This document shows positions 1 through 10,395 of a DNA stretch of 64,000 nt, piece after piece. A program made the position numbers and the translations under genes. Source of the DNA: Adiantum capillus-veneris (taxonomy: Eukaryota > Streptophyta > Polypodiopsida > Polypodiales > Pteridaceae); contig CM043966.1 in the NCBI GenBank assembly GCA_014529385.2, forward strand, positions 39,678,037 to 39,742,036. Reading direction: 5' to 3'. The stretch's first letter is position 1; each line of letters starts with the position of its first letter. Under the pieces are notes generated by a model, which was not told where the DNA came from, searched no databases, and saw nothing but the letters and a program-made list of their open reading frames with translations.

Positions 1-316
1 CAAGCCTTTATTAGCTTGGGCTTTCTTCTTCCTTTCAAGTAATTTGTGGATATTTTCCAGCATTTCAATGGTTAGTGGAAAATGATATTACTTGAACCTG
101 CAATCACTAATATATCAACTGTAAATCCTGTGTATCTACGTGCTCCGTCTGTGACTTGGTTCCAAGATAACACTCACCATTTGGAAGGGTACTATATCAT
201 ACCTCTTCATCACGAAACTTTATTGGGGTTACCTCAATCACAGATATGTCTAGAATAGCCAGTGTCTGATTCCATCCAAAAGTTTCAAACAATTCCTCAA
301 GAAATGGTTTCAAAAT

Positions 317-870
317 TTAGTTCTTATCCTTTTCTGGTCTCTTTAGTATAAAATCTTCTCTTTCCAGGCTCTCACACTCAAAAGATGCACACATCCATAT
401 ATGTGATTTAGTCTTTAACCATGTAGGTGTCTCTTGCCCATTGACCTTTCTTGAGTTTAATTCCTCTACAAGAGCTTGACTAACATCTCTATAGCTATGG
501 CCTTTTATACAGATCCTTGTAGTAATCTCTTTGTGCATCAAGTAGATGTGGTCATAGCCCCAATCTTGTACCATAATAAGTTGACGCATAAATGGTCTCC
601 CTAAAATGACATCAAAGTTGTTGCTCTTGCCAAAATCCACTAACCCACAAGAGTGTTCATACTCTAACCCACAAGAGGTCACTATAATTTGTTCCAACTT
701 ATCTATAAGTCTCTTAATTTAACCATCTGCAAGATGTAGCTTCATCCTTGTTTTCCTCAGACCTAGTCTTCCCCACTTTTCCAATATCTCTTTTGTGTAA
801 ATGGCGACTCTTGCCCAGCTATCAAGTACAACAATCATTTTTATCCCTTTGTGTCTCATTGGTAAGGCGG
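317..870 (-). pseudogene. Retropepsin and post-protease relict
   Basis: Minus-strand remnant of the aspartic protease of an E1-like element. Around 800-860 the frame reads VLDSWARVAIYTKEILEKWG, matching VLADSGAG-type retropepsin sequence in E1 but with the active-site Gly changed to Trp, so it is probably dead. At 317-697 the open frame contains ILGRPFMRQL and QDWGYDHIYL, the protease C-terminal block shared with 34950-35040 and 54730-54800, followed by a post-protease segment with WMCASFECESL. Stops near 700-720 separate the two parts. Confidence 0.75.
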
Positions 871-1369
871 TATTCCCTTCTTATCCTTCACAATAATCAA
901 CCACCTTGTTATAGAAGGTATTGGTTTTGCCTTTGGTCTATTTTGTGACATTTTACCCATTTTCTTATCTAACAAAATGTCTTGAAGAGAAATTTTCAAT
1001 CCATCTTCTCTAAGTTTTTGCACACTTCACCCATGGATGTGGTCTAATCTATAACACCGCACAGAGAGTTATCATACATTGTATAAGAGTTGACATTAGT
1101 TCATGTAGGCTTTTAGTGTCCATCATCTTTGGAATTGGCTTCCATTGTGAGGTCACTACCCTAACCTTTGATTTAATTTTTTATTCTTCTCTAAATGACA
1201 GCAAAGTCTTTAATGTTTCAAAATTACTCTCCCTGGATGCTTCAATTCATGCACTACCATATAGAGATTGTATATCTCCTAGGTAAAACTCATGATCTAG
1301 TGAGTTTCACTACTATCCTTCTTGTTTTGTATCATTTTCCATAAGGCTTGTGGCCATGGCTCTTCCACT

Positions 1370-1870
1370 TCAAGAATTGGCATCATCACTTATGACTTTT
1401 GAGTCATTTGTGGTGTTAGCCACTACCCTATTTTTCAATGGTGTTTCTGTCTTGGGTCTTGTGTGATCATTTGTTTCATCTCCTTTGTGCTCAATTTTCC
1501 CGTCCCTTTTATGGACTACTGTTTGAGACACATATGAAGGTTTTGTAGCTTCTTCTACTCTTACCCAAAATGGCATTCTTTGAATTTCTGACACCATTCT
1601 CATCATTCTAGGATCTCTTACTACAATACCTATTGCCTCATACCCATTGATAGGTGTTCTGAAGAGTTTTGGCCAGCTACTTTCTCATCTACGTCTCTAC
1701 CCTCAGTTCTTGTCTCATGCACCCTTATAGTGTAAATTGTGTCTGGAGCCTCACTGGTGGAGTGGCACTCCAAAGTACTTATATCCCTCAAGATATTTGC
1801 GGTCTACCACTAAGTACCTTTGGCCATACTTGTCCAACATGATTACCAGAGTATCTCTCTACTTTGTATG
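1370..1870 (-). pseudogene. gag relict, N-terminal module and linker
   Basis: Weak but recognisable gag remnant. Near 1780-1870 the minus strand encodes LVIMLDKYGQRYLVVD, matching the D/E-K/R-YGR-D/E-Y core found in the gags at 27406, 31760, 58608 and 62567. The open part at 1370-1606 contains a VANTTND stretch that lines up with VPNTTDE in the E1 gag linker. Between them the frame is broken. It was the structural gag of an E1-like gypsy element and is no longer functional. Confidence 0.5.
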
Positions 1871-2353
1871 TGAACACATGTAAGCATCTTTGCTCCATTA
1901 ACTCTCTCACATTGGGTTCATGACATATGTATTGTGTTGAAGTGAGTAGCCACTTTCACTTACCTAAGCTTTGCATTAGAAATGTTTAGATTTGGTGGCT
2001 TCTCTTCAAGCTCGACATCAACCTTCTCCTTTTGCCTGTCAATCCCCACTTATACACAATAAAGACATTGTTCACAACTAAGTACATGTTTCATTACTCA
2101 TCCCCACTATAATCGACTGGCACTATGATCTTGAGCTCACTAGGTCTCTCTTCAATTTTCACACAACAACGACCCATACCATATTTATAGATGGTATGGA
2201 TCATTACCATCTTTGTAGATTTTAGCACCCTGTTCATTTTTAAACTGCTATTGTAGGTGTAAAAGCTTCATGTTTGGTGTTGTTTGTGATGGTCCGACTC
2301 CCATTTTGGTTTCCTCCTAGAAACTTACACTCTTGAACCCTCAAACATATAGG

Positions 2354-3106
2354 TGTTGATGGATTAATTGAATGGGTGCCCATGATTATAGCAATAGCAG
2401 GTCAATTCTTTGAGTTGTAATTTTGTCATGATGATTGTAAAGGCTCATGTGAGTCAGCCACTATCCATTTAGTAAGCCCTAGGTGTAAAAGTGAATAACC
2501 TTAACGTGAAAGGAGGATTATCTTTGGAAGAGAAAAGAACTCTGCTGTACGTATGCTCAAGCGGTCAAGCTACTCCAACTTGTAATCATCATAACTCAAT
2601 GATTGGGTAATCAATTTCAATTCCGAGACTTGCATTGTGTTTCCCATTTTTTGCTCTTTAAATTGAGTGTAATCATTGTTAGTTTTGTTGTGACTTGCAA
2701 CTACTTGTTAGTGAGCTTAATCTTCAAATTTCTTAAATCACTATTTTTTAATGTTTTGACCATACGAGAGTGTTCCTAGACCATAGGGCGATCTTTTTGG
2801 ATAATTTTGTTGTAGTTTTTAGGACCTTGGTCATTATGGACCGTGATTTTGGTACCTTTCCGTATTGCAACCAAACTTGGTAGGATAGTGCCCCTAGGTG
2901 CCTTAGACCTCCTCCTAAAGTCTCGTTGCATTTTGATTTTTTTTGAGTGACAAAATGGCGCGATGAGCTAGAGCGATGAGAAAGGACATAGGTGGATTTT
3001 TTGATCATTTAGTGGTGGTTTGCTTGTTGAGTTGGTGTATTTGCTTGTTAGGTTCATTTCTTGAGATTGGCAACCTCAAATAGTCTTTATGCCCAACCCA
3101 CTAACA
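2354..3106 (+). repeat. Possible 5' LTR of element E0
   Basis: The segment starts TGTTGATGG and ends CACTAACA, giving TG...CA ends, and is followed one base later by TGGCATCATTATAGCGGGGG, which occupies the PBS position. A palindrome-rich leader and a plus-strand gag (62567) follow once the E1 insertion is removed. No second copy of this LTR lies in the window, so the call rests on position and ends only. The interval carries no convincing gene. Confidence 0.35.
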
Positions 3107-3107
3107 T

Positions 3108-3127
3108 TGGCATCATTATAGCGGGGG
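3108..3127 (+). other. Possible primer-binding site of E0
   Basis: TGGCATCATTATAGCGGGGG follows the possible LTR end ACA after a single T, the same spacing as in E1 and E4 (ACA-T-TGGCGCC...). The inner bases differ from the TGGCGCC-type sites, so it is either decayed or primed by another tRNA. Confidence 0.3.
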
Positions 3128-3656
3128 AATGATCCTTAGATGGTGAGTACCTAGTGCGTATTTAGAGAATTCTTTTTCAAAGATTTGCCTTTCCATTCCG
3201 TTTACACCTTAGAGTGAAGCAACTAGACACATGGGTTAGTGCTTGATAGAGTCTAGAAGTCGGAGACTTGCTAGATCTATTCTCGAGAGGTAAAGAGAGT
3301 TGTGAGTGCGATAGCCCAAAGAATTTCATTATTCGCTTCTCTCCTTACTTTCAGAGTGCTATTCCGTCTTCTATTTTGACTTTATTTTGTACCGTTTTGT
3401 TTGTTTTTGTTGGTAGTTTTATTTCAGTACCTAGGAATAGGGTAAGTAGAAACTACAACCATCAAATTGGGCTGAAAATATTAGCAAAAAAAAAGGATGA
3501 AAAATACATTTTGGTAGAAACGACCATAACTCTGAAAAACTAAAAATTTGATGGTAGAGACTTAAAAGATGATCTAAACCCAAAATTAAGTGCAAAAAGG
3601 GGATAAATAAACCACAAAGAGTCAATCTAGAAAGTTTCATGCAATTTGGTGCGAGA

Positions 3657-4433
3657 ACATGGATCGCGATCCATGTATACCATGAGTCTGGTGTAGTTCC
3701 AGATCATTGAATATACTTTTCGATGAGAAATTGACACTGAAAACTCACTCAAATCAAGAAATGGGCAAAAAGATACCAAAAATTTGAAAATTGACCAAAA
3801 TTTGGGCCTTTTTTTACTTTTTGAAATTTAAATCCACAAATAAGGAAAAATTTGATGTCCACAGAGTGTAGGCGTACACCTGACCAAATTTTATGTTTAG
3901 GTATGGTCAAACATGGATCATGATCCATGTCCCCTTTTATCATATGGAGGTGAGATTTGAGTAGTAGGTAGCTAATACCGTTTGCAAGCACTTTTTGAAA
4001 GGCACCATGCTAAAAAATTGCAAGAAAATAGCCAAACATCAAAAACTGGTCAAAAATTGCCAGGAGACAAAAAAAGAGACAAAATTTTTTGTTTTGACTG
4101 ACAAAAAGTTTTCCAAATCCAAAAGTAAGTAGTGGAGTAGACTACTAACATTTCAAGTAATCAACATAGTAAATTTGGTATCCAGATCTGATGGAACATG
4201 AATCGTGATCCATGTACTCCATCAAAATTTTTGACCGAGATTTGAGCAGTAGGTAGCTGAGACATAGATAAACACTTTCTCCAAAAGAAGTATTTACTCA
4301 AGATTTCACCTGTGGTTTTTCAGATTCGATCCACATTCAAATTTGTTTTGGGGAGCAGTTTACAAACATCATAAGCTATCAGCTCACCAAATCCCAAGTA
4401 TAGAGGTGACCAAACATGGATCACAATCCATGT
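3657..4433. repeat. Array of ACATGGATC palindromes
   Basis: Four near-identical self-complementary 20-mers lie at 3657-3676, 3911-3930 (ACATGGATCATGATCCATGT, perfect), 4197-4216 and 4414-4433 (arms partly mismatched). Two of the three gaps are about 255-285 bp. Further copies follow in the right-hand part of the same leader (61584-62173) and in its duplicate (26423-27012). As RNA each would fold into a hairpin or pair with a second molecule. Confidence 0.75.
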
Positions 4434-4625
4434 ATCTCTTCATGTGAATTTTTGGACAAAAACTATACCAACATGTAGCAGAGAGACTATTGTGAACAAA
4501 CCATCCAAAAGGAGGGTTGCCAAAAAAGTTAAAAAAGAGGATAAAAGGACCAAAAAAACTTCAAGATAAAAAAAAACTAAAATGGACCCTAGGATTGACT
4601 TTGATTGATCGAATCAAGTCCAAAA

Positions 4626-4630
4626 TACAT
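4626..4630. repeat. Left target-site duplication of E1
   Basis: TACAT directly precedes the E1 LTR at 4631. TACAC follows the other LTR at 61501-61505. Four of five bases agree, as expected for an old 5-bp duplication. Confidence 0.6.
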
Positions 4631-5562
4631 TGTTGGACGGATACGCCGCGACGGACGTCAGCACAGTGAGAACTCACCTAACATATAATGTTAGCTAAGG
4701 ACGAAGATCAGCCCGCAGGCGCGTGGAAGCAAGCATAAGGTGTCAACCTACACTCGACCGACTCCTAACTAATTCCTATAGAGGTCTCTACCAATTGTCT
4801 AAGTCACAACCTTCAAGAGTGCATAAGAGGAAACTTCCTACAACACTTTCTAAAGCCGAACACCCATCAAAAAATCTCGAAACACCATAGAACTTGAAGG
4901 AGACCCTACTAACACCAATAGGTCGCTCTCCCTAAGGTCTATGAACCAAAACCCCAACCCAAAACACCCGGTGCAAAATCACGTAGGATGTCTGGCCGAA
5001 ATTTGTAGATCCTCGTTTCCGAAATCTAAAGTGCCTAATGTGTAGTTCTACTCAATGTGAACACGTGGATATGCTGCAATGCAAAATCGGACAACGTATG
5101 CTCACCCAATCACCAGATGAAGCTCGTAGAAGGAGCTTGCAAAACCGGACCGTACGCGCGCAATGTAGGTATCGTCGCGTAGCTCTCGTCGGGGGCAACA
5201 CTTTGCACTTCTCCACACTCGATTCTGACCACTAGTGCACACGTAGCGTCAAGATGAAGCTCACACTCTCTCTCGTACACAGTACGCTCACTCACAAACT
5301 TCAAAACTTATTTTAAAAATGACAAAAGCTCTTTCATTAAGGTCAAAAAGTGGTATATATACCTTACAATTCTCAAACCCTAAAGTTCAAAAATTAACCA
5401 ACTACTCCATCTATCTATCAAAACTGGGATACAATCTGGAAACTTCTGTAAGTCCCGATATTTACAAGGTGAAAAATCAGGTTTCCTCAAAAAATGAATA
5501 ATTACAGAAAATGATAATCCTCCGAGTAGTTAGTCTCCGTGGGGTGTGTCCAGCTTCTAACA
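4631..5562 (-). repeat. E1 3' LTR
   Basis: 932 bp, read on the minus strand from TGTTAGAAGC to CCGTCCAACA. It matches 60468-61500 along its length, apart from a 103-bp tandem duplication present only in the 5' copy and scattered substitutions. A polypurine tract abuts its start. The first bases, TGTTAG, supply the Cys codon and TAG stop of the coiled-coil ORF. Confidence 0.9.
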
Positions 5563-7413
5563 CTCCCCCCCTCCTTGCTCATGTCGTCGCCGACATGGCC
5601 GCTGATCCGCTTCTTCATCGTATGGTTGCACGCTCATCATTGTTGGGCCGAAAATATCTTTGTTTAGTGTGAAGAAGCCTGTGTAGAACGCTTCTTCAAA
5701 GGCTTGGAGGTGATAGAATGGTAGAAACATTATCCTTTGATACAGCACATGTATCACCTCCTTGGAAGGTTGACCAGACAGATCATAGGCGCATCTATAA
5801 GTATCTTGGAATAAAAAGATGCTCTCTGTCACCTGGCCTGGCTTGAATGTCTCAAATACTGCTAAAAGTGTTTTGCAAATTTTCTTCATCATGATGCACG
5901 TAAGGTCAGGTGAGCCAGTGAACAATTTGATGGCGCCCGTTAGGGTTTTCACCATGTATTGGACACTTATTCTCTCACCTGCCTTCAAGCCCGACAGCTT
6001 AGGGTAATTCAGCCAAGTGGGTTGTCTCCTTTGCAAGATCTCCTGGGCTTTCCATGTCCTGATCCTTGGTAGAGGACAAAAGATGAGGTTGTCTCTGATG
6101 TTTTTCGGTGCCTCTATCAAGTGGATTAGGTATTGTGGGTACTTTGTGAGCAAGGCCTTCCTCCATTTTGGCTGAGAGTCAACAATTAGCCTAACCCCTT
6201 CTAGTTGGGAGGTATCTGCGTTGTAAAGTGGTACGGTCGGCTCTTCTCTTATCCGCTTATTGATGGTGGCTGCTTCATATTTCAGCAATGGATATGGGAG
6301 AGAGGGTTGAAGCCATTCGCGCCTGAGGGTGCTCGCATCGATTTTCTGAATGGTCATAGACTTGAAAACCCTCTGCTCCCACTCCAAGGATTCTTTTGTT
6401 GTCTCTCTGATCTCCACCTCTATTGCTTTACGCAACTTTTCTTCCTCTTCTTGTGTTAGATCTTGTGGCTCTTGAGAGGATCCTTCTAGGATTTTGTCTT
6501 GCATAGGTGTGTCCACCAGATCTGCCACATTCTCTAAATCAATGCCTTCATTGGCCGCTGGCCCTGTGCCCTCTTGCTCTCCTGCTTGCTGTCCTTTCAG
6601 CTCCTCAATCTGCTTTAGGAGTTTTTGTTTTCCTGATTCAGCTTCTTTGTCCATATTCACGAGGAGTTCATTTAATTTGGCGTTTATCCTCTCCGCCTCC
6701 TCGAGCTTTCTTTTTATACTTTCTACTTCCTCTTGCAGGGCTTTTTGGTCTTCTTCCATTCTTGTTTGCATAACAATAGACCCTTTTGCCATCATCAATC
6801 TTTGATTTTTCTCTAGAGTCAGCTCCTTCTCAAGTTCTTGCATTTGTTCTTCATAGAGTTGACTTTCCGTAGTGATGTGAGTCGAGCTAGTAGCTCGGAC
6901 TCTGGCAAGGGATGCTCGCAGCCTCTGGATGGTCTTATCTTTCACTTTGAGCTGGTCCTTGAGCTCAAGGACCTCATCCTGGCTGGCTTCTTGATCTATC
7001 TCCGCCTTTTCTTTGGCGTTTCTCATGGCTTCAACTTCTTTAGACTCTTCCGCCAGCTGTAGGGTCAGGTTATTTCTTTCCCTCTCGGCATCTATCAGTG
7101 ATTTGCTGAGCTGCTGACATTCCTCTTCAACTCCTTGCATTCTTTTTGCTGCTGCTTGATTTTCTTCCTCCATTGCCTGGCATCTTTGGAGTGCCCTTGC
7201 TAGGCTAGCCTGTAGCTCCGCTTCTCTCTCTTTCTGCCTTTGGCTTTGTCCTTGTAAAGTGTTTATTTCCATCTTAATCTTCGCTTTAGTGGCCTTGAGA
7301 GCTGTCATCTCACTTTCTGAATCCATGGACTGCGCTCTCAACTCGGTTAGCTTTGTCATCACCACATCCCAGTCATTGGAGGGCAGGTGCAAGCCCACTG
7401 TATCTGTGGCCAT
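5557..7413 (-). CDS. 618-residue coiled-coil protein of E1
   Basis: A single uninterrupted frame of 618 codons from an ATG at 7413 to a TAG at 5557-5559. Residues about 10-280 are rich in Glu, Lys, Gln, Leu and Arg with long heptad-like stretches, so a long coiled coil is likely. Residues about 280-330 are an acidic linker. Residues about 330-600 look globular, with many Trp, Tyr, Pro and Leu. I see no signal peptide or membrane segment, so it does not resemble an envelope protein, and no enzyme motif. The reading frame runs through the polypurine tract and ends in the first six bases of the LTR, which ties it to the element. It lies downstream of integrase, where some plant gypsy elements carry an extra ORF. 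I do not recognise the family. It is the only long intact frame in E1, although the pol of that element is broken. Confidence 0.75.
   Translation of the reverse strand: MATDTVGLHLPSNDWDVVMTKLTELRAQSMDSESEMTALKATKAKIKMEINTLQGQSQRQKEREAELQASLARALQRCQAMEEENQAAAKRMQGVEEECQQLSKSLIDAERERNNLTLQLAEESKEVEAMRNAKEKAEIDQEASQDEVLELKDQLKVKDKTIQRLRASLARVRATSSTHITTESQLYEEQMQELEKELTLEKNQRLMMAKGSIVMQTRMEEDQKALQEEVESIKRKLEEAERINAKLNELLVNMDKEAESGKQKLLKQIEELKGQQAGEQEGTGPAANEGIDLENVADLVDTPMQDKILEGSSQEPQDLTQEEEEKLRKAIEVEIRETTKESLEWEQRVFKSMTIQKIDASTLRREWLQPSLPYPLLKYEAATINKRIREEPTVPLYNADTSQLEGVRLIVDSQPKWRKALLTKYPQYLIHLIEAPKNIRDNLIFCPLPRIRTWKAQEILQRRQPTWLNYPKLSGLKAGERISVQYMVKTLTGAIKLFTGSPDLTCIMMKKICKTLLAVFETFKPGQVTESIFLFQDTYRCAYDLSGQPSKEVIHVLYQRIMFLPFYHLQAFEEAFYTGFFTLNKDIFGPTMMSVQPYDEEADQRPCRRRHEQGGGEC
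5563..5577 (-). promoter_or_regulatory. E1 polypurine tract
   Basis: On the minus strand the bases just before the LTR are an AAGGAGGGGGGGAG run. This is the expected primer site for plus-strand DNA synthesis. It is also coding: it specifies the Gly-Gly-Gly-Glu near the end of the coiled-coil ORF. Confidence 0.85.
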
Positions 7414-8290
7414 TTCTTTTAGTTCTATTGACCGGATGCTTTACATTTGTTCTTTAGGCCCTGTGCTTGCCAAGTCAAATGCGACTGTGGCAGCCTCTTC
7501 TTTTGTGTACCCTACAGCTAGCAGGTCCAAAAATGTGTGATACAAATCATCCGACTCTTGTTGCTCACTTCGAGGCTTAGCTTCTTCCTTTGGCTTCGGC
7601 TCCTAGCTCTGCTCTTGCTTAGCTTCTTCCCGTTCTTCTGATTTGTCTTCAGCCTCTTTATCTTCTTTTAGAGGGCTGTGGTCTGGCCGGTAGAGATGTA
7701 GGATTTTTCTTTAGATCTCTGTCTGCCTTTGTTTTTCTTTCTCTCTCTTGGCTCTCTTGCTCATCTAGTAGTTTCTGCCGTATTTGCTCCACTTCCTCCT
7801 CTGTGAAAGGTACATGCAGTATTTTCAAGAATCTCAAAATTCTTGATATAATCCTCGAATCTGTCCCTTTGAACTCTTCGGGATGATCCCAACATAGCTT
7901 CTAGAGAAGGCTTCCAGAGTTCACTTAAATCACCTTTAAGGGCTCTCTCTGCTCTAAAGCTCTCCATTAGCCTCTCTAATCTTGCCGCTTTTTGTGACTT
8001 TGTTTCTTTCACCGGCACTTGGACAAACTCTTTCTTCCCCTTCTTCTGCCCCTAGTGCCTGCCCTTAGTCCCCCTAAGTCCCTTTTAAGCCTAATTTCAA
8101 TAAAAAAGTCAAATGGATAGAGAATAACTCCCTGTGTGGACTCCAGAGCCTCCAAGTCGTTTTCTGAATTTTGGAGTGCTTTTTGGCGATGAAATTTCTT
8201 GATGTTGGTCTCCATAGCTTCCCGATCCCCTGGGGATCCTTGGCGTATGGTTTTCGTCGAGTTTGGCTTCACCGGAGCTTCATTTGGCAA
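7414..8290 (-). pseudogene. Broken upstream part of the extra ORF region
   Basis: Three minus-strand pieces lie upstream of the 618-codon frame: 8009-8290, 7761-8018 and an open stretch without ATG at about 7440-7690. The first two overlap by a few bases in different frames. The last is Glu/Lys-rich and then reads DDLYHTFLDLLAVGYTKEEA, which resembles the core of a UBA-type helical domain (GYTKEEA in the place of the usual GFxxEEA); this likeness is only by eye. Stops at about 7600, 7710 and 7440 break it. The pieces may be the decayed N-terminal part of one longer protein or a separate small gene. Function unknown. Confidence 0.4.
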
Positions 8291-9540
8291 TTTGTCGCTC
8301 TAGAAGCACCCGTGGTTGCGTTTACATACCTTTGATGATTTTTGGTGGTCTACCACCATAGGAATTGGTTGTTGATGGTCTAGGAAAGCGGCTCGTGAAG
8401 TTTGGTGGCAAACGGGTATGCGATTTGTCCACGAGAGCAATTTGACGCTTTGTGTGTCTTATGCCGTTTCTGAAGTTTAGTGCCGCTTCGGGTCACTTTT
8501 TGGTTATGTGGGTCACATAGACTTGTCGAGCATGTCGAGATGCTCCTACCTATGAAATTTGGTAGCATTTGGACGCCTCTTCGCCGATTTCCCATTTGGT
8601 GGCCTCTTGCGGGTTTCTAGGAATTATGGTTTTTCCCGATGGTTTTCTATTGCCTTTGGACATCCAGGAAATTTCTTATAATGGAGGTCCCTAAACCACT
8701 TTTCATGAAATTTGACATGTGCTCCTATCTTCTTGGGAGATGCGGTTTAGGCTCAAAAATTTCTTGATTTGGACTCCATTTGCTTTGTTTACCAAAAATT
8801 TGGCATTTCGGTCAAAACCTGGCCAAAACACGCTTTCCGCTCCAGTCTCATAATTGCACCTCCACTGTACCACAGGTTTTCGTGTTGTCACTGATCATCC
8901 CCATATTTTTTTGTTTTTCATTATGACCGTTTTTCACCTGCTTTTTGTATTTTTGAAGTTTTTCTGCCGAAAATTAGCAAAAGGAAAATAGAAAATCAAA
9001 CCTAGAAAATCCCAAAAAATCATAATAAATCACAAACATCACCGCCAAACATTATATACACTCACATGCAATTTTTATGGCCGGATTTCTCCGTTTTACC
9101 AATATTTTGTCCAAAAATTGGCTTTTTCTACTTATATACACACACCTAGGGGCTTGATTTGGTGTTTGGCCCCATATACCTATAGATACATGCTGTGTAA
9201 GGGCATATGTACTTGGGTTAGTCCAAAAAATTTCACAATCAAACAAAAACCCTTAAAATAGTCGAAAATCATGCCCTTTTTTGCTCTTTCTGCTATTGGT
9301 TCTGCATTTGAGGATGCCTTCCCCCCTCCTAGCCGGAGTCCTCCCCGATGACAAAGTATCACCTCAGAGTATGTACCATGCATAGGTTGAAAAATTTGTG
9401 CTAATGCTTGGCCGATTAATGTGGCCCTATGTTATGCATACTCGGTCAATGCATGGAAAAATTAATGTTGTGCAAGAGAAGGGAATAAGCAAGATGCTTA
9501 TTGGCATTCTCCGTTGAGGTTTCCTATTTTCTTTGCAAGT
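8291..9540. other. E1 internal region without supported gene
   Basis: About 1.25 kb between the W-x-P-K region and the extra ORF. Only short frames occur on either strand. The part at 8330-8600 repeats a loose 'tttggtggc' motif. It sits where a separate transcript for the downstream ORF would need a promoter or intron, but I see no clear signal for either. Confidence 0.4.
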
Positions 9541-9980
9541 AACAGCTGTAACTCTACTGCTCTCTGTTTAATTGTCTTTTTTGCAAAAGGCAATCTCTTT
9601 GCCGCTTCTGTTGATATAGCCGTAGCTGTTTTTATGGAGACGATTGGCTTGGTCGGAATGGCCGTGGACCATATTTCCTTTTCTTTCCATTGGTATTTTG
9701 TTTTTGCCGGTTTTTGTAGACTTATTGGCAGTGGGAGGGGGATGGTTATTTTTTTGCAGTAACAGCTGTAACTCTACTGCTCTTGTTTAATTGTCTTTTT
9801 GCAAAAGGGAATCTCTTTGCCGCTTCTTTGATATAGATGCTGTTTTTATGGAGTATTGGCTTGGAGGTTGGCCGTGGATATTTTCCTTTTCTTTCCATTG
9901 GTATTTTGTTTTTGCCGGTTTTTGTAGATGTTTTGCTACTGCCTTTGTTGCCACTGTTTTGTTGCTGATTGGCATCCACA
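9541..9980. repeat. 220-bp imperfect tandem duplication
   Basis: The sequence starting AACAGCTGTAACTCTACTGC at 9541 recurs at 9761, with matching text through to the 'ttttgccggtttttgtaga' segments near 9703 and 9910. The copies differ by small indels. The second copy overlaps the minus-strand W-x-P-K coding region. Confidence 0.8.
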
Positions 9981-10395
9981 TAAGTCGGCTGTCCTTTTTC
10001 AAATGCAGTTGTCTGCCTTCCATCGTTGCTTGTAATGAAGTTAGTTCCTTTTGGTTTTGTTTTGGTATCCAAATGCGAGTAACATTTGGGTTATGACTGA
10101 GCATTTTCTTTGGGATCCATATCTGTTTTATGCCCTTGGTTTTTGGTTGAACTATCTGCTTCGGTTGAATTCTTTCGTTTCATTTTTGTTTGTCTGCCAT
10201 GTCATTTCTATCCTTCCGCATCCATACTTGTTTCTCTTGTTTTGGCAACCTAGATCTTTGCATTGCGGCCGGTGACTTCGTATGTCTGTAAGTAGCATGG
10301 TTAGCTTTTACCTGTCTGTTGGTCTCGGGTATCATGTTGTTCTTTGGTGGCATTCTTGCTTTTGGCTCTTTTTCCAGTGATTGCATGGCTTGCAA
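9746..10395 (-). pseudogene. E1 W-x-P-K repeat region
   Basis: A basic, Gln/Lys/Thr-rich minus-strand region in several frames (10395-10180, 10104-9787, 10072-9746). It contains RIWIPKQNQK near 10075, VWMRKDR near 10215 and similar Trp-x-Pro/Arg-Lys words spaced by basic linkers. The same kind of motif is repeated in E4 (35585 and the tandem array). It follows the second retropepsin domain and precedes the noncoding gap. Possible nucleic-acid-binding tail; I know of no named domain for it. Frameshifts and the 220-bp duplication break it. Confidence 0.45.

Larger units (their letters stand above)
1..2353 (-). mobile_element. Decayed gypsy gag-pro fragment
   Basis: Read on the minus strand, this stretch is a broken relative of the gag-protease region of E1 and E4 elsewhere in the window. 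From upstream to downstream it shows a trace of the conserved gag N-terminal module near 1780-1870 (a DKYGQRY stretch like DRYGREY in E1), a gag linker at 1370-1606, and protease plus post-protease sequence at 317-870. Frameshifts and stops are frequent. It appears cut by the possible E0 LTR at 2354 and runs off the left edge, so neither LTR of its own is visible. Confidence 0.6.
3107..4630 (+). other. E0 untranslated leader, left part
   Basis: AT-rich sequence without a supported gene. It carries four palindromes based on ACATGGATC/GATCCATGT at roughly 220-290 bp intervals, embedded in loosely repeated text (for example 'gtaggtagctga' near 3964 and 4248). It resumes at 61501 beyond the E1 insertion and leads to the gag start at 62567. 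Its likely role is the 5' untranslated leader of a gypsy-like element. Confidence 0.5.

Noticed and set aside
6494-6805. Plus-strand frames inside the coiled-coil ORF region
   Set aside because: Antisense shadows of the intact minus-strand coiled-coil frame.
5557-7413. Envelope-like protein for the extra ORF of E1
   Set aside because: No signal peptide, no membrane segment and no glycoprotein-like Cys pattern; the N-terminal half is a coiled coil.
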